A stretch of 64,000 nucleotides of DNA, from positions 620,001-684,000 of the forward strand of contig CAWFMM010000004.1 of NCBI GenBank assembly GCA_963817035.1. The letters run 5' to 3'. This DNA is from AC-49 sp963817035 (lineage in GTDB: Bacteria > Actinomycetota > Thermoleophilia > Solirubrobacterales > Solirubrobacteraceae). The first letter of the stretch is position 1. The number at the start of each line of letters is the position of its first letter. The notes beneath the pieces were generated by a model. The model ran no database searches. It was given only the letters and a program-made list of their open reading frames with translations, and was not told the origin of the DNA. A program made the translations under genes and the position numbers. Of this stretch, positions 15,926 to 24,299 are shown in pieces.

Positions 15926-16720
15926 TTGAAGATTTGTGTCCTGGTGAAGGACGTCCCCGATGCCGCGGTCGACAAGCGGATCAATCCCGCCACCGGCCGG
16001 ATGGATCGCAGCGGCGAGAAGAACTTGAACCCGTACGACACGCACGCGATCGAGGCGGCGATGCAGATCCGCGAGGGCGGGGCGGTCGAGGTTGAGGAGA
16101 TCATCGCGGTGACGATGGGGCCTGAGGGCGCGGTCCGTTCGCTGCACAAGGCGGTTTCGCTCGGCGCGGACCGCTCGCTGCACCTCGTCGACGACGTGCT
16201 CGCCGGGTCCGACGTCGCGGCGACCGGTTACGCGCTGGCCCAGGCGCTGGCGACCGAGGCTCCCGATCTCGTGCTGCTCGGTCAGCAGTCCGACGACGGC
16301 GAGTGCTACACGATCGGCGCCGTCGTGGCCGAGCATCTGAAGATGCCGTCGCTGACCCAGGTCATCGCCATGGCGGTGACCGCCGGCAGCCTCACGTGTG
16401 AGCGTCAGGCCGAGTACGGCTACGACACCGTCGAGATCACGCTGCCCGCGGTCATCTCGGTCGGCGACGCGATCAACGAGCCGCGCTACCCGTCGCTCAA
16501 GGCGATCATGGGCGCGCGCAAGAAGCCGCTCGACGCCAAGACGGCCGCTGACGTCGGCATCGACGCGTCGATGGTCGGCGGCGATGGCTCGCAGGTCGCG
16601 TGCGGAAACTTCCACGCCCCGCCCTCCAAGGGCGGCGGCACGATCATCGAGGACGAGGACACCAACGAGACGGTCGAGAAGATCGTCGCGTGGCTGGACG
16701 AGAGGAAGCTGTTGGTATGA
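15926..16720 (+). CDS. etfB: Electron transfer flavoprotein subunit beta
   Basis: 264 aa. Start set at TTG 15926 because AAGGAGG ends 5 nt upstream and the product then begins (M)KICVLVKDVPDA, the family N-terminus; an earlier in-frame TTG at 15908 would precede the ribosome site. Typical landmarks: NPYDTHAIEAA, VTMGPEGAVRSLHKAVSLGADR, LLGQQSDDGECYTIG. ETF accepts electrons from acyl-CoA dehydrogenases and passes them to the quinone pool through the dehydrogenase encoded two genes on. ATGA overlap with etfA. Confidence 0.95.
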   Translation: MKICVLVKDVPDAAVDKRINPATGRMDRSGEKNLNPYDTHAIEAAMQIREGGAVEVEEIIAVTMGPEGAVRSLHKAVSLGADRSLHLVDDVLAGSDVAATGYALAQALATEAPDLVLLGQQSDDGECYTIGAVVAEHLKMPSLTQVIAMAVTAGSLTCERQAEYGYDTVEITLPAVISVGDAINEPRYPSLKAIMGARKKPLDAKTAADVGIDASMVGGDGSQVACGNFHAPPSKGGGTIIEDEDTNETVEKIVAWLDERKLLV

Positions 16721-17697
16721 GCGACATCCTGGTTTACGTGCTCCACTACGAGGGCGCGTTCAACAAGAACTCGCTCGGCGCCGTCTCCGAGGCGGGACGT
16801 CTGGCCGGCCAGATCGGTGGCGAGGCGCACGCCGTCGTCATCGGCGGCGACGACCTGACCGACGAGCTGTGCGGCCAGCTGGGCAACTACGGCGCTTCGA
16901 AGGTCTTCCGCGCCAAGGGGCAGCCCGAGGGTCTCGCCCAGCCGGTCGTCGACGTCATGGCCAAGGTCATGGGCGACAACGGCCACCAGTACGCGCTGTT
17001 CGGCGGCGGTCTGCTCGGCTTCGAGATCGGCGCCGGCCTGGCCGCACGGATCGGTGCCGGCGTGACGATGGAGGTCACCGACGTCCGCATCGAGGACGGC
17101 AAGCTGATCGCGCAGCGTCCGATCCTTCAGGACTCCTCGATCTCCGAGTCCCACTACAAGGGCAAGGGCATCATCATCGGGCGCCTCAACGCGTTCGACT
17201 CGGCCGAGACCGGTGGTACGGCGACCGTCGAGGACGTCGACGTCGAGCTCTCGCCGTGGTCGACCCAGGCCAAGATGGTCAAGCGCGGCGAGCAGCGTGG
17301 CGCCGACGTGGACATCGAAGGCGCGGACTACCTCGTCGCCGGTGGCCGTGGACTCGGCAAGGCCGAGGGCTTCGAGCTGTGCCAGGAGCTCGCCTCCGCG
17401 ATCAGCCCCAACAGCGCCGTCGCCGCGACCCGCGCGGTCGTCGACGCCGGCTGGTATCCCTACGCCGCGCAGATCGGGCAGACCGGCAAGACGGTTGCGC
17501 CGAAGCTGTACCTGGCGGTCGGGATCTCCGGCGCGATCCAGCACAAGGTCGGCATGCAGGGCTCCGAGAACATCGTCGCGATCAACAAGGACTCGAACGC
17601 TCCGATCTTCGAGTTCTCCGACCTCGGGATCATCGGCGACCTGCACAAGATCGTCCCCAAGCTGACCGAGGCGATCAAGGCCAAGAGAGGCGGCTGA
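16717..17697 (+). CDS. etfA: Electron transfer flavoprotein subunit alpha
   Basis: 326 aa; ATG overlaps the etfB stop and GAGAGG lies upstream. The C-terminal FAD-binding domain carries VAGGRGLGKAEGFEL, SRAVVDAGW-like ATRAVVDAGWYPYAAQIGQTGKTVAPKLYLAVGISGAIQH and GSENIVAINKD, all classical ETF-alpha motifs. Domain I (residues ~1-190) has the expected adenine-nucleotide-hydrolase fold features. Forms the heterodimer with EtfB. Confidence 0.95.
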   Translation: MSDILVYVLHYEGAFNKNSLGAVSEAGRLAGQIGGEAHAVVIGGDDLTDELCGQLGNYGASKVFRAKGQPEGLAQPVVDVMAKVMGDNGHQYALFGGGLLGFEIGAGLAARIGAGVTMEVTDVRIEDGKLIAQRPILQDSSISESHYKGKGIIIGRLNAFDSAETGGTATVEDVDVELSPWSTQAKMVKRGEQRGADVDIEGADYLVAGGRGLGKAEGFELCQELASAISPNSAVAATRAVVDAGWYPYAAQIGQTGKTVAPKLYLAVGISGAIQHKVGMQGSENIVAINKDSNAPIFEFSDLGIIGDLHKIVPKLTEAIKAKRGG

Positions 17698-17703
17698 GCG
17701 ACG

Positions 17704-19458
17704 ATGGCGGGCTCCAACGGCAACGGCAAGGTTGCACCGGCGGCATACCCGCCGCCGGTCGACCCGGTCGGAGAGTTCGTCAAGCACGGACTCGACGACG
17801 AGGACGAGCTGATCGAGGTCGGCGTGGTGATCGTCGGCGGCGGAACCGCCGGCCTGTCATGCGCCAACCGCCTGTTGCAGTTGCTCGCCGACGATGCGGC
17901 GGGTGGGGGTGATCTCATGGAGTCTCTCGGCGAGGTGCCGGTCGCCGTCGTCGAGAAGGCCAAGACCTGCGGTGGGCACAACCTGTCCGGCGCGGTCATG
18001 CGTCCGGGCCCGCTGATGGAGCTGTTCCCGGACGTGTCGCGCGAGCAGTGGCGCGAGGAGGGCTTCGCGTTCGGCGAGGTCACCAAGGAAGCCGTCTACC
18101 TGATCCCGAACCGCAAGATGAAGGTCCGGATCCCGCCGCCGCCGCCGTTCAAGAACCACGGCAATGAGGTCATCTCGGTCTCGGCGATGGCGCGTTTCCA
18201 GCAGCGCCAGGCCGAGGAGGGCGGGGCCTACGTGCTCACCGAGACCTCGGCCAGCCAGCTGATCGTCGAGGATGGTCGCGTGGTTGGCGTGCGCTCGGGC
18301 GACAAGGGGCGCGGCAAGGACGGCGAGCCGCTGGGCAACTTCGAGCCCGGCAACGACATCAAGGCCAAGGTCACCGTGCTCGCCGAAGGCTGTTGGGGCC
18401 ATCTGACCGGCGCCGCGATCAAGGAGTTCGAGCTCGGCGAGGGGCGCGAGCCGCAGGTCTGGGAGCTCGGGGTCAAGGAGGTCTGGAAGGTCGCCAAGCC
18501 GCTGGACCGCGTGATTCACACGATCGGCCCGTGGCCGCTGAAGATCTCGTCGAAGTACGGGCAGATCGGCGGCACGTGGATCTACCCGATGAAGGACGAG
18601 AAGACCGGCGACGACCTCGTCTCGATCGGCTTCGTCATCGACCTCGAGTACGCCGACGCGACGACGTCGGCCCACGACCTGCTGCAGCTGTTCAAGACGC
18701 ATCCGCTGGTCCGCGGGATCCTCGAGGGCGGCGAGCGCGTGGGCTGGGGCGCCAAGGCGCTGCCCGGCGGCGGCTACTGGTCGATGCCCAAGCTGACGAT
18801 GCCCGGTGCGCTGTTGGTCGGCGACGCGGGCGGCATGGTCGACACGGTGTCGCTGAAGGGCGTCCATCACTCGGTGATGTCGGGCAAGCTCGCCGCCGAG
18901 GCGATCTACGCGTCGCTGAAGGACGGCTCGACGTCGGTGCAGAGTTACGAGCAGGCGGTCGAGGAATCGTCGATCGGCGACGAGCTCTACCAGGTGCGCA
19001 ACACGCGCCAGCCGTTCCAGAAGGGCTTCTTGAGGGGCGGTCCGCTGGTCAACGCGATGATCGCCACGAAGGGCAGGTTCCCCGGCGGCCGCTGGCCATG
19101 GCATCGCAACGACGCGCGCCCGATGTTCATCGGAAAGACGAGCACGAAGTACCCCAAGCCCGACGGCAAGTACACGTTCGACAAGCTCTCGAGTGTCTTC
19201 ATCACCGGCAACGCGACGCGCGATGACGCGCCGAACCACATCCGCGTGCAGACCGACGTCCCGCGCGAGATCGCCGAGACGTGGACCTGGATGTGCCCGG
19301 CCGGGGTCTACGAGATCCCCGACGACGCGCCCGAGACGGGCAACGTCGACGTGATCGTCAACTACACCAACTGCGTGCAGTGCGGGGCGATCACCGCCAA
19401 GGGCGGGCGCCTGACGGTGCCCGAGGGCGGCGACGGGCCGCTGTACCGGCTGACGTAA
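17704..19458 (+). CDS. ETF dehydrogenase (ETF:quinone oxidoreductase-like), atypical cluster motif
   Basis: 584 aa, 6 nt after etfA. N-terminal dinucleotide fold VVIVGGGTAGLSCANRLL binds FAD; HNLSGAVM, GGYWSMPKLTMPGALLVGDAGGMVDTVSLKGVHHS and the C-terminal WMCPAGVYEIP ... NCVQCGAI ... VPEGGDGPLY follow ETF-QO order. In the usual 4Fe-4S motif four Cys occur as C-x(24-26)-C-x2-C-x2-C. Here Cys531, Cys557 and Cys560 are present, but the fourth position is Ile563. The protein should still deliver ETF electrons to quinone at the membrane, but the cluster may be 3Fe-4S, use another ligand, or be lost. Confidence 0.88.
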   Translation: MAGSNGNGKVAPAAYPPPVDPVGEFVKHGLDDEDELIEVGVVIVGGGTAGLSCANRLLQLLADDAAGGGDLMESLGEVPVAVVEKAKTCGGHNLSGAVMRPGPLMELFPDVSREQWREEGFAFGEVTKEAVYLIPNRKMKVRIPPPPPFKNHGNEVISVSAMARFQQRQAEEGGAYVLTETSASQLIVEDGRVVGVRSGDKGRGKDGEPLGNFEPGNDIKAKVTVLAEGCWGHLTGAAIKEFELGEGREPQVWELGVKEVWKVAKPLDRVIHTIGPWPLKISSKYGQIGGTWIYPMKDEKTGDDLVSIGFVIDLEYADATTSAHDLLQLFKTHPLVRGILEGGERVGWGAKALPGGGYWSMPKLTMPGALLVGDAGGMVDTVSLKGVHHSVMSGKLAAEAIYASLKDGSTSVQSYEQAVEESSIGDELYQVRNTRQPFQKGFLRGGPLVNAMIATKGRFPGGRWPWHRNDARPMFIGKTSTKYPKPDGKYTFDKLSSVFITGNATRDDAPNHIRVQTDVPREIAETWTWMCPAGVYEIPDDAPETGNVDVIVNYTNCVQCGAITAKGGRLTVPEGGDGPLYRLT

Positions 19459-19463
19459 GACTC

Positions 19464-19477
19464 GTTGCAGGCGCAAC
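19464..19477 (+). terminator. Small hairpin after the ETF operon
   Basis: GTTGC-AGGC-GCAAC forms a 5-bp stem shortly after the ETF dehydrogenase stop. It has no strong U tract; a weak terminator is possible. Confidence 0.3.
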
Positions 19478-19509
19478 TCTTGGGCCCGCATGGGGTTCAA
19501 TGAGACGAT

Positions 19510-20259
19510 ATGCGACGCTGTCTTTGCATCCTCACGCTCCTCGTCGCCCTCGGGGCGGCGTCGACCAGTGCCGTCGCTCAGGCACCCGGCGCCAAGCTGG
19601 CCCTCGGAGCCAAGCTTCAGGACTGTCACAGCGGCACGACACCCGAGCAGCGCTACGCCGTGTTCATCGGCCAGATGCCGGTGATCGCCGGTACGAAGCG
19701 CATGGCGATGCGCTTCGATCTCTTCCAGCACATCACGGCGGAGGGCTTCCAGCACATCGCCGTGCCGAAGTTCGGCGTTTGGCAGAAGTCGCTGGCCAAC
19801 CAGACCGGGTTCGTCTTCACGCGCCGCGTCGACGCGCTCGCCGCGCCGGCCAACTACCGTGTGGTCGTCAGCTTCCGCTGGTACGACAGCCACGGCAAGG
19901 TCCAGCGCACGGTGGCCCGGACGACCGCGACCTGCACGCAGCCCGACCCGCGGCCCAATCTCAGCGTCGGCCGCGTCCAGGGCGCGCGCGGTCCGGTCAA
20001 GGGCACCGTCGACTACGACATCGTCGTGCGCAATCAGGGTCTCGGCGACGCCGGCCCTTTCGGCGTTCTGCTGACCGTCAACGGCCAGGTCCAGCCGCAG
20101 CAGACGGTGGTCGGTCTTGCCGCAGGCGCCAAGACCGACGTCAGCGTGACGGCTCCCACCTGCACCCCGGGCTCGACGGTCACGATCCAGCTCGACCCGC
20201 AGAACCAGGTCATCGAGTCCAACGAGGGCGACGACTCGTTCACCCGGCCCTGCCCGTGA
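19510..20259 (+). CDS. Secreted protein with CARDB-like domain
   Basis: 249 aa. Signal peptide MRRCLCILTLLVALGAASTS with cleavage near AVAQA. Residues ~150-249 (PNLSVGRVQG, VDYDIVVRNQGLGDAGPF, VTIQLDPQNQVIESNEGDD) match the CARDB/adhesion beta-sandwich pattern, whose hallmark is the terminal V-D-x-x-N-x-V-x-E-S-N-E-x-D-N-like block. The middle part is beta-rich without known motif. Probably an exported binding or structural protein; ligand unknown. Confidence 0.75.
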   Translation: MRRCLCILTLLVALGAASTSAVAQAPGAKLALGAKLQDCHSGTTPEQRYAVFIGQMPVIAGTKRMAMRFDLFQHITAEGFQHIAVPKFGVWQKSLANQTGFVFTRRVDALAAPANYRVVVSFRWYDSHGKVQRTVARTTATCTQPDPRPNLSVGRVQGARGPVKGTVDYDIVVRNQGLGDAGPFGVLLTVNGQVQPQQTVVGLAAGAKTDVSVTAPTCTPGSTVTIQLDPQNQVIESNEGDDSFTRPCP

Positions 20260-20286
20260 CCGGGGTCGGATACCATGGGTGGTCAG

Positions 20287-20499
20287 ATGAAGACTGAAAT
20301 CCACCCCGAGTACGTTGAATCCCATGTCCGCTGCACCTGTGGCAACGAGTTCGTGACTCGCTCCACGCAGGGCGAGATCAGCGTCGAAATTTGCTCCAAC
20401 TGTCACCCGTTCTACACCGGTCGCCAGAAGCTGGTCGACACCGGTGGACGCGTCGAGCGCTTCCGTCGTCGCGCGGCGAAGTCCCGCGGCCGCGGTTAG
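20287..20499 (+). CDS. rpmE: 50S ribosomal protein L31
   Basis: 70 aa; ATG 20287 preferred over 20275 because L31 proteins begin MKxxIHPxY. Zinc-ribbon cysteines Cys16, Cys18, Cys36 and Cys39 mark the C-plus (zinc-containing) type; FYTGRQKLVDTGGRVERF is the conserved C-terminal block. Structural protein of the large subunit. First gene of the rpmE-yqhQ-prfA-prmC-tsaC-glyA block. Confidence 0.97.
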   Translation: MKTEIHPEYVESHVRCTCGNEFVTRSTQGEISVEICSNCHPFYTGRQKLVDTGGRVERFRRRAAKSRGRG

Positions 20500-20504
20500 C
20501 TCCC

Positions 20505-21605
20505 GTGCCCGACGGCCCGCCCGTCGGCCTGACGGCCGAGCGCGATGCGCCGGTCGGCGGCCAGGCGATTCTCGAGGGCGTGATGATGCGCGGCATCTCG
20601 ACGTGGGCGGTCGCGGTGCGGCTGCCGGTCGGGGAGCCTGACCCGGAGATCGAAGCCGAAGCGCGGGTGCTCGTCGGTGCGCTCCGCGGTCCGTCGGCGA
20701 ACGGCTCCCACGCGCATCCGCATGGCGATGAGCCGGTCGCCGTGGTGGCTCCGGCTCCGAATCCTGACGGTCCCGGGCCGGTCGGTGAGATCCAGGTCCA
20801 GACGTTTCCGCTGACCTCGATGCTCAAGCGCCATCGCTGGCTGCGCGTGCCGATTCTGCGCGGCGTGGTCGCGCTTGGCGAGTCGCTGGCGATCGGCTTC
20901 CGCGCGCTGAACCTGTCGGCCAACGCCCAGCTCGGCGAGACCGACGAGGAGATCAGCGGCGGCATGTGGGTCGGTACGGTCGTCGTCGCGCTGATCCTGG
21001 CGATCGGCCTGTTCTTCGTCGTGCCGGTCGGGCTGACCAGCCTGATCAAGGGCCAGCTGAACTCCGCCGTGCTGTTCTGGGTCGTCGAGGGCGTGGTCCG
21101 CACGACGATCTTCCTTGGCTACCTGTTCCTACTCTCGCGCGTGCCCGACCTGCGCCGCGTGTTCGAGTACCACGGCGCCGAGCACAAGACGATCTCGTGC
21201 TACGAGGCCGGGCTGCCGCTCGAGCCGGCGACCGCACAGCGCTTCTCGCGCCTGCACCCCCGCTGTGGCACGAGCTTCCTGCTCGTCGTGATGATCGTGG
21301 CGATCTTCGTCTTCGCGCCGATCGGGCTGCCGGCCTGGTACTGGCTCGTGTTGACGCGGATCGTCGGTGTCCCGCTGATCGCCGGAATCTCCTTCGAGCT
21401 GATCAAGCTCGCGGGCAAGAACCGGCGCAAGCGCTGGGTCCAGATCATCATGGCGCCGGGCATGGCGCTTCAGCGCCTGACGACGCGCGAGCCCGATCTC
21501 GATCAGCTGGCGGTCGCGATCGCGGCGCTGGAGGCGGTGCTGGCGGTCGAGAAGCCGGGCGAGATGAGTGCCGAGGATCTGGTCGGCGTGGAAGTTGTGG
21601 CCTGA
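20505..21605 (+). CDS. yqhQ: DUF1385 membrane protein (YqhQ family)
   Basis: 366 aa from GTG 20505, five bases after rpmE. DUF1385 hallmarks: VGGQAILEGVMMRG near the N-terminus, RVFEYHGAEHKTISCYEAG, and RLHPRCGTSFLLVV. Three to four TM segments lie around residues ~150-290. An acidic/Pro variable insert precedes residue ~100. The family is widely linked to rpmE/prfA in Gram-positive bacteria; biochemical role unknown. The upstream-extended reading frame lies inside rpmE and is not needed. Confidence 0.92.
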   Translation: MPDGPPVGLTAERDAPVGGQAILEGVMMRGISTWAVAVRLPVGEPDPEIEAEARVLVGALRGPSANGSHAHPHGDEPVAVVAPAPNPDGPGPVGEIQVQTFPLTSMLKRHRWLRVPILRGVVALGESLAIGFRALNLSANAQLGETDEEISGGMWVGTVVVALILAIGLFFVVPVGLTSLIKGQLNSAVLFWVVEGVVRTTIFLGYLFLLSRVPDLRRVFEYHGAEHKTISCYEAGLPLEPATAQRFSRLHPRCGTSFLLVVMIVAIFVFAPIGLPAWYWLVLTRIVGVPLIAGISFELIKLAGKNRRKRWVQIIMAPGMALQRLTTREPDLDQLAVAIAALEAVLAVEKPGEMSAEDLVGVEVVA

Positions 21606-21615
21606 CGCGTAGGTG

Positions 21616-21636
21616 CGCGGCGCCGGTGGCGCCGCG
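21616..21636 (+). terminator. GC-rich hairpin after yqhQ
   Basis: CGCGGCGCC-GGT-GGCGCCGCG is a perfect 9-bp stem with a 3-nt loop, 11 nt past the yqhQ stop. No U tract follows. It may terminate transcription or be part of the larger structured region that starts at 21635. Confidence 0.45.
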
Positions 21637-21754
21637 AACAGCGCGGCGAGGGAGAGTGGGGAAGGGGCGCCGCTGGCGTCCAGCCACGCGGCGCTCGACC
21701 ACGGCTCTCCCGGCGGCTCCTGACCGCCGAACCCTGCCCTCGCCGCGCTGTTCG
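21635..21754. ncRNA. Candidate structured RNA or inverted-repeat element before prfA
   Basis: An 18-bp perfect inverted repeat (21635-21652 with 21737-21754; left arm CGAACAGCGCGGCGAGGG) encloses 84 nt that themselves hold two hairpins: GCGCCGC-TGGC paired with GCCA-C-GCGGCGC (21667-21694) and CGGCGG/CCGCCG (21711-21729). The predicted fold is a three-way junction. It lies in the 187-bp yqhQ-prfA gap, 38 bp before the prfA ATG. Either a structured RNA or leader, or a MITE-like insertion; no protein frame is evident. Confidence 0.5.
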
Positions 21755-21777
21755 TCTACCGAAAACGCCCCGCCCGC

Positions 21778-21783
21778 TACCCT
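21778..21783 (+). promoter_or_regulatory. Candidate -10 (TACCCT) of prfA
   Basis: TACCCT ends 9 nt before the prfA ATG with no Shine-Dalgarno, so prfA probably has its own leaderless promoter downstream of the structured element. Confidence 0.45.
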
Positions 21784-21792
21784 CGCGCAACG

Positions 21793-22842
21793 ATGATCTC
21801 CCGCCTCGTCGACCAGATCGAGACGCGCTTCGCCGAACTCGGCGCGCAGATGTCCGATCCGGAAGTGATCGGCGACCGTCAGCGCTACGCCGAGGCTGGG
21901 CGTGACTACAGTCGCCTCGAGCCCGCGGCCAAGTTGGCGCAGGAGTGGCGGCGCGCGACCGATGATGCAGCGGGCGCGCAGGAGATGCTCGACGAAGGTG
22001 GCGACGACCCGGAGATCCGCGAGATGCTCGATCGCTCGCGCGAGCGGATCACCGAGCTCGAGGAGGAGATCCGCCTCGCGATGGTCGAGCCCGATCCCAA
22101 CGACGACAAGGACGTGATCGTCGAGATCCAGGGCGGAGCCGGAGGCGACGAAGCCGGGCTGTGGGCCGGTGACCTCTACCGGATGCTGACCCGCTACGCC
22201 GAGCGCCGCGGCTTCAGCGCCGATCCGATCGAGTCCGGCGAGGGCAAGCACACGTTCGGGATCAAAGGCGACGGCGCCTACTCGGTGTTCAAGTACGAGG
22301 GCGGGACGCACCGGGTCCAGCGCGTTCCGGTGACCGAATCCCAGGGCCGCATCCACACCTCGACCGCGACCGTCGCCGTCCTCCCCGAGGCCGAGGAGGT
22401 CGACGTCCAGGTCGATCCCAACGACCTCGTGGTCGACGTCTATCGTTCGTCCGGGCCCGGTGGGCAGTCGGTCAACACGACCGACTCGGCGGTCCGCGTG
22501 ACCCACAAGCCGTCGGGGATCGTCGTCTCGATGCAGGACGAGAAGAGCCAGCTCCAGAACCGCGAGAAGGCGATGCGCGTCCTGCGCGCACGCCTCTACG
22601 AGCGCGCCCAGGCCGAGCAGCAGGCGGCCCTCGCCGCCGATCGTCGATCGCAGGTCGGATCGGGTGATCGGGCCGAGAAGATCCGGACGTACAACTACGG
22701 TGAACGGCGCGTCACCGACCATCGCATCAAACTGACCGTGCACAACCTCGATCAGGTGCTGGAGGGTGAGCTCGACGAGCTGACCGCCGCCCTGACCGAC
22801 GACGAGAAGCGCCGGCGGCTGGAGGGCGCCGCCGAGGAGTGA
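21793..22842 (+). CDS. prfA: Peptide chain release factor 1
   Basis: 349-aa class I release factor. The catalytic GGQ (residues 223-225, SSGPGGQSVNTTDSAVRVTH) triggers peptidyl-tRNA hydrolysis. RVPVTESQGRIHTS holds the PxT tripeptide that reads UAA/UAG, which identifies RF1 rather than RF2. The downstream gene is its own methyltransferase PrmC, overlapping by 4 bp. Confidence 0.97.
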   Translation: MISRLVDQIETRFAELGAQMSDPEVIGDRQRYAEAGRDYSRLEPAAKLAQEWRRATDDAAGAQEMLDEGGDDPEIREMLDRSRERITELEEEIRLAMVEPDPNDDKDVIVEIQGGAGGDEAGLWAGDLYRMLTRYAERRGFSADPIESGEGKHTFGIKGDGAYSVFKYEGGTHRVQRVPVTESQGRIHTSTATVAVLPEAEEVDVQVDPNDLVVDVYRSSGPGGQSVNTTDSAVRVTHKPSGIVVSMQDEKSQLQNREKAMRVLRARLYERAQAEQQAALAADRRSQVGSGDRAEKIRTYNYGERRVTDHRIKLTVHNLDQVLEGELDELTAALTDDEKRRRLEGAAEE

Positions 22843-23654
22843 CCGCTCGCGGCGTCCCCGTGCGCGACGCGCTCGACTCGGCGCGGATCGCGATCGGCGC
22901 GTCGGGCAGCGACACGCCCGGCCTCGACGCCGAGCTGCTGCTCGCCCATGCACTCGGCGTCGATCGCAGCGCGCTGGTCATGGATCCGCGCCTCGAGGTG
23001 ACCGGCGAGGCCACGCGCGCGTTCCGCGACCTCGTGCGCCGGCGCAGCGTCGGCCGCGAGCCGGTCGCCTACCTGCTCGGCCGCCGCGGCTTTCGCCACA
23101 TCGACCTGCACGTCGATACACGCGTGCTCGTGCCGCGGCCCGAGACAGAGGACCTCGTCGAGGTCGCGCTCGCGCTCGCTCCCGGCGCGCGGGTCGTCGA
23201 CGTCGGCACCGGCAGCGGCGCTGTCGCGCTGGCACTCAAGCACGAGCGCCCCGATCTCGAGGTGCTCGCGACCGACATCAGCGCCGACGCGCTCGCGGTC
23301 GCGCGTGCCAACGCGCAGCGCCTGGGCTTGGAGGTCGAGTTCCTTCAGGCCGATCTGCTCGACGGCGTCGGCGAGGTCGACGCCGTGCTCTCCAATCCGC
23401 CCTACGTCGCGCGTGGCGACGCGATCGGCGCCGAGGTCGCCCACGAGCCGGCGCTTGCGCTCGACGGCGGCGCCGATGGTCTCGACGTCGTCCGCACACT
23501 CGTGCGCGAGGCCGACGAACGGGGGGTGGGCTTTCTGGCGCTCGAGATCGGCGTCGGGCAGGCTGACGCGGTGGCCGAGCTCATGACGTTCTGGCGGGTC
23601 GAGATCCGCCCCGATCTCGCCTCCATCCCGCGGGTGGTGTGCGGATGGCGCTGA
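22839..23654 (+). CDS. prmC: Release factor glutamine N5-methyltransferase
   Basis: 271 aa from a GTG overlapping the prfA stop. N-terminal helical domain (~1-75), then the SAM core: VVDVGTGSGAVAL (motif I) and the catalytic NPPY in VLSNPPYVARGD, which binds the GGQ glutamine. Family block FRHIDLHVDTRVLVPRPETEDLVE is intact. Modifies the GGQ glutamine of RF1/RF2. Confidence 0.95.
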   Translation: MTARGVPVRDALDSARIAIGASGSDTPGLDAELLLAHALGVDRSALVMDPRLEVTGEATRAFRDLVRRRSVGREPVAYLLGRRGFRHIDLHVDTRVLVPRPETEDLVEVALALAPGARVVDVGTGSGAVALALKHERPDLEVLATDISADALAVARANAQRLGLEVEFLQADLLDGVGEVDAVLSNPPYVARGDAIGAEVAHEPALALDGGADGLDVVRTLVREADERGVGFLALEIGVGQADAVAELMTFWRVEIRPDLASIPRVVCGWR

Positions 23655-24265
23655 GCCACTCGGACGCGCTGGCGTTCACCCGTTGCATGGCCGCGGGCGG
23701 AATCGCGCTGTTCCCGTCGGACACCGTCTACGGGCTGGCCTGCGACCCGAACTCCGAGTGGGCGGTGCAGCGCGTGAACCTGCTCAAGGATCGCCCGCCC
23801 GGGAAGCCGTGCGCGGTGATGTTCTTCGCCGCCGACGTCGCCTTCGACACGCTGACCGAGCTCGAGCCGCGCACCCGCGCGGCGTGCGATGCGCTGCTGC
23901 CCGGAGCGGTCACGCTGCTGCTCAACAACCCCTACGGCCGCTATCCGCTGGCCTGCGGCAACGATCCGGACACGCTCGGCCTGCGTGTGCCTCTGCTGCC
24001 GTTCGGGGCGGCCGAGCTGACCAGCGTGCGCTGGCCGGTCCTGCAGACGTCGGCCAACCGCGCGGGCGAGCGTGAGGCGCGCACGCTGGACGCGGTCGAC
24101 GCGGAGCTGCGCGGAGCATGCGAGCTGGCCCTCGACGCCGGCCAGCTGCCCGGGATCGCCTCGACGGTCATCGACCTGCGTCGCTACGAGGACGACGGCG
24201 AGTGGACCGTCGTCCGTGAGGGGGCCGTCGTCGACGCGGACATCGCCGCCTTCCTGGGCGACTGA
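23645..24265 (+). CDS. tsaC: L-threonylcarbamoyladenylate synthase
   Basis: 206 aa from ATG 23645 (a GTG at 23639 is also possible), overlapping the prmC 3' end. YrdC/Sua5 fold: FPSDTVYGLACDP (nucleotide/threonine site), LLKDRPPGKPCAVMFF (K-x-R-x(2-4)-P motif), PGAVTLLL, LGLRVP and LQTSANRAGE (SxN motif). It makes threonylcarbamoyl-AMP, the first step of t6A tRNA modification. No C-terminal Sua5 domain, so it is the short TsaC form. Confidence 0.93.
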   Translation: MALSHSDALAFTRCMAAGGIALFPSDTVYGLACDPNSEWAVQRVNLLKDRPPGKPCAVMFFAADVAFDTLTELEPRTRAACDALLPGAVTLLLNNPYGRYPLACGNDPDTLGLRVPLLPFGAAELTSVRWPVLQTSANRAGEREARTLDAVDAELRGACELALDAGQLPGIASTVIDLRRYEDDGEWTVVREGAVVDADIAAFLGD

Positions 24266-24284
24266 AGACGGCGCCGCCGACGCG

Positions 24285-24290
24285 TAGACT
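24285..24290 (+). promoter_or_regulatory. Candidate -10 (TAGACT) of glyA
   Basis: TAGACT ends 9 nt before the GTG at 24300; no Shine-Dalgarno. Indicates a separate leaderless promoter for glyA. Confidence 0.5.
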
Positions 24291-24299
24291 TCCGCGTCC

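Noticed and set aside
17857..20406. 849-codon minus-strand open frame across the ETF dehydrogenase region
   Set aside because: High GC third positions suppress stops on the opposite strand. The product is Arg/Asp/Val shadow sequence with no motif, while the plus strand encodes clear ETF and secreted proteins.
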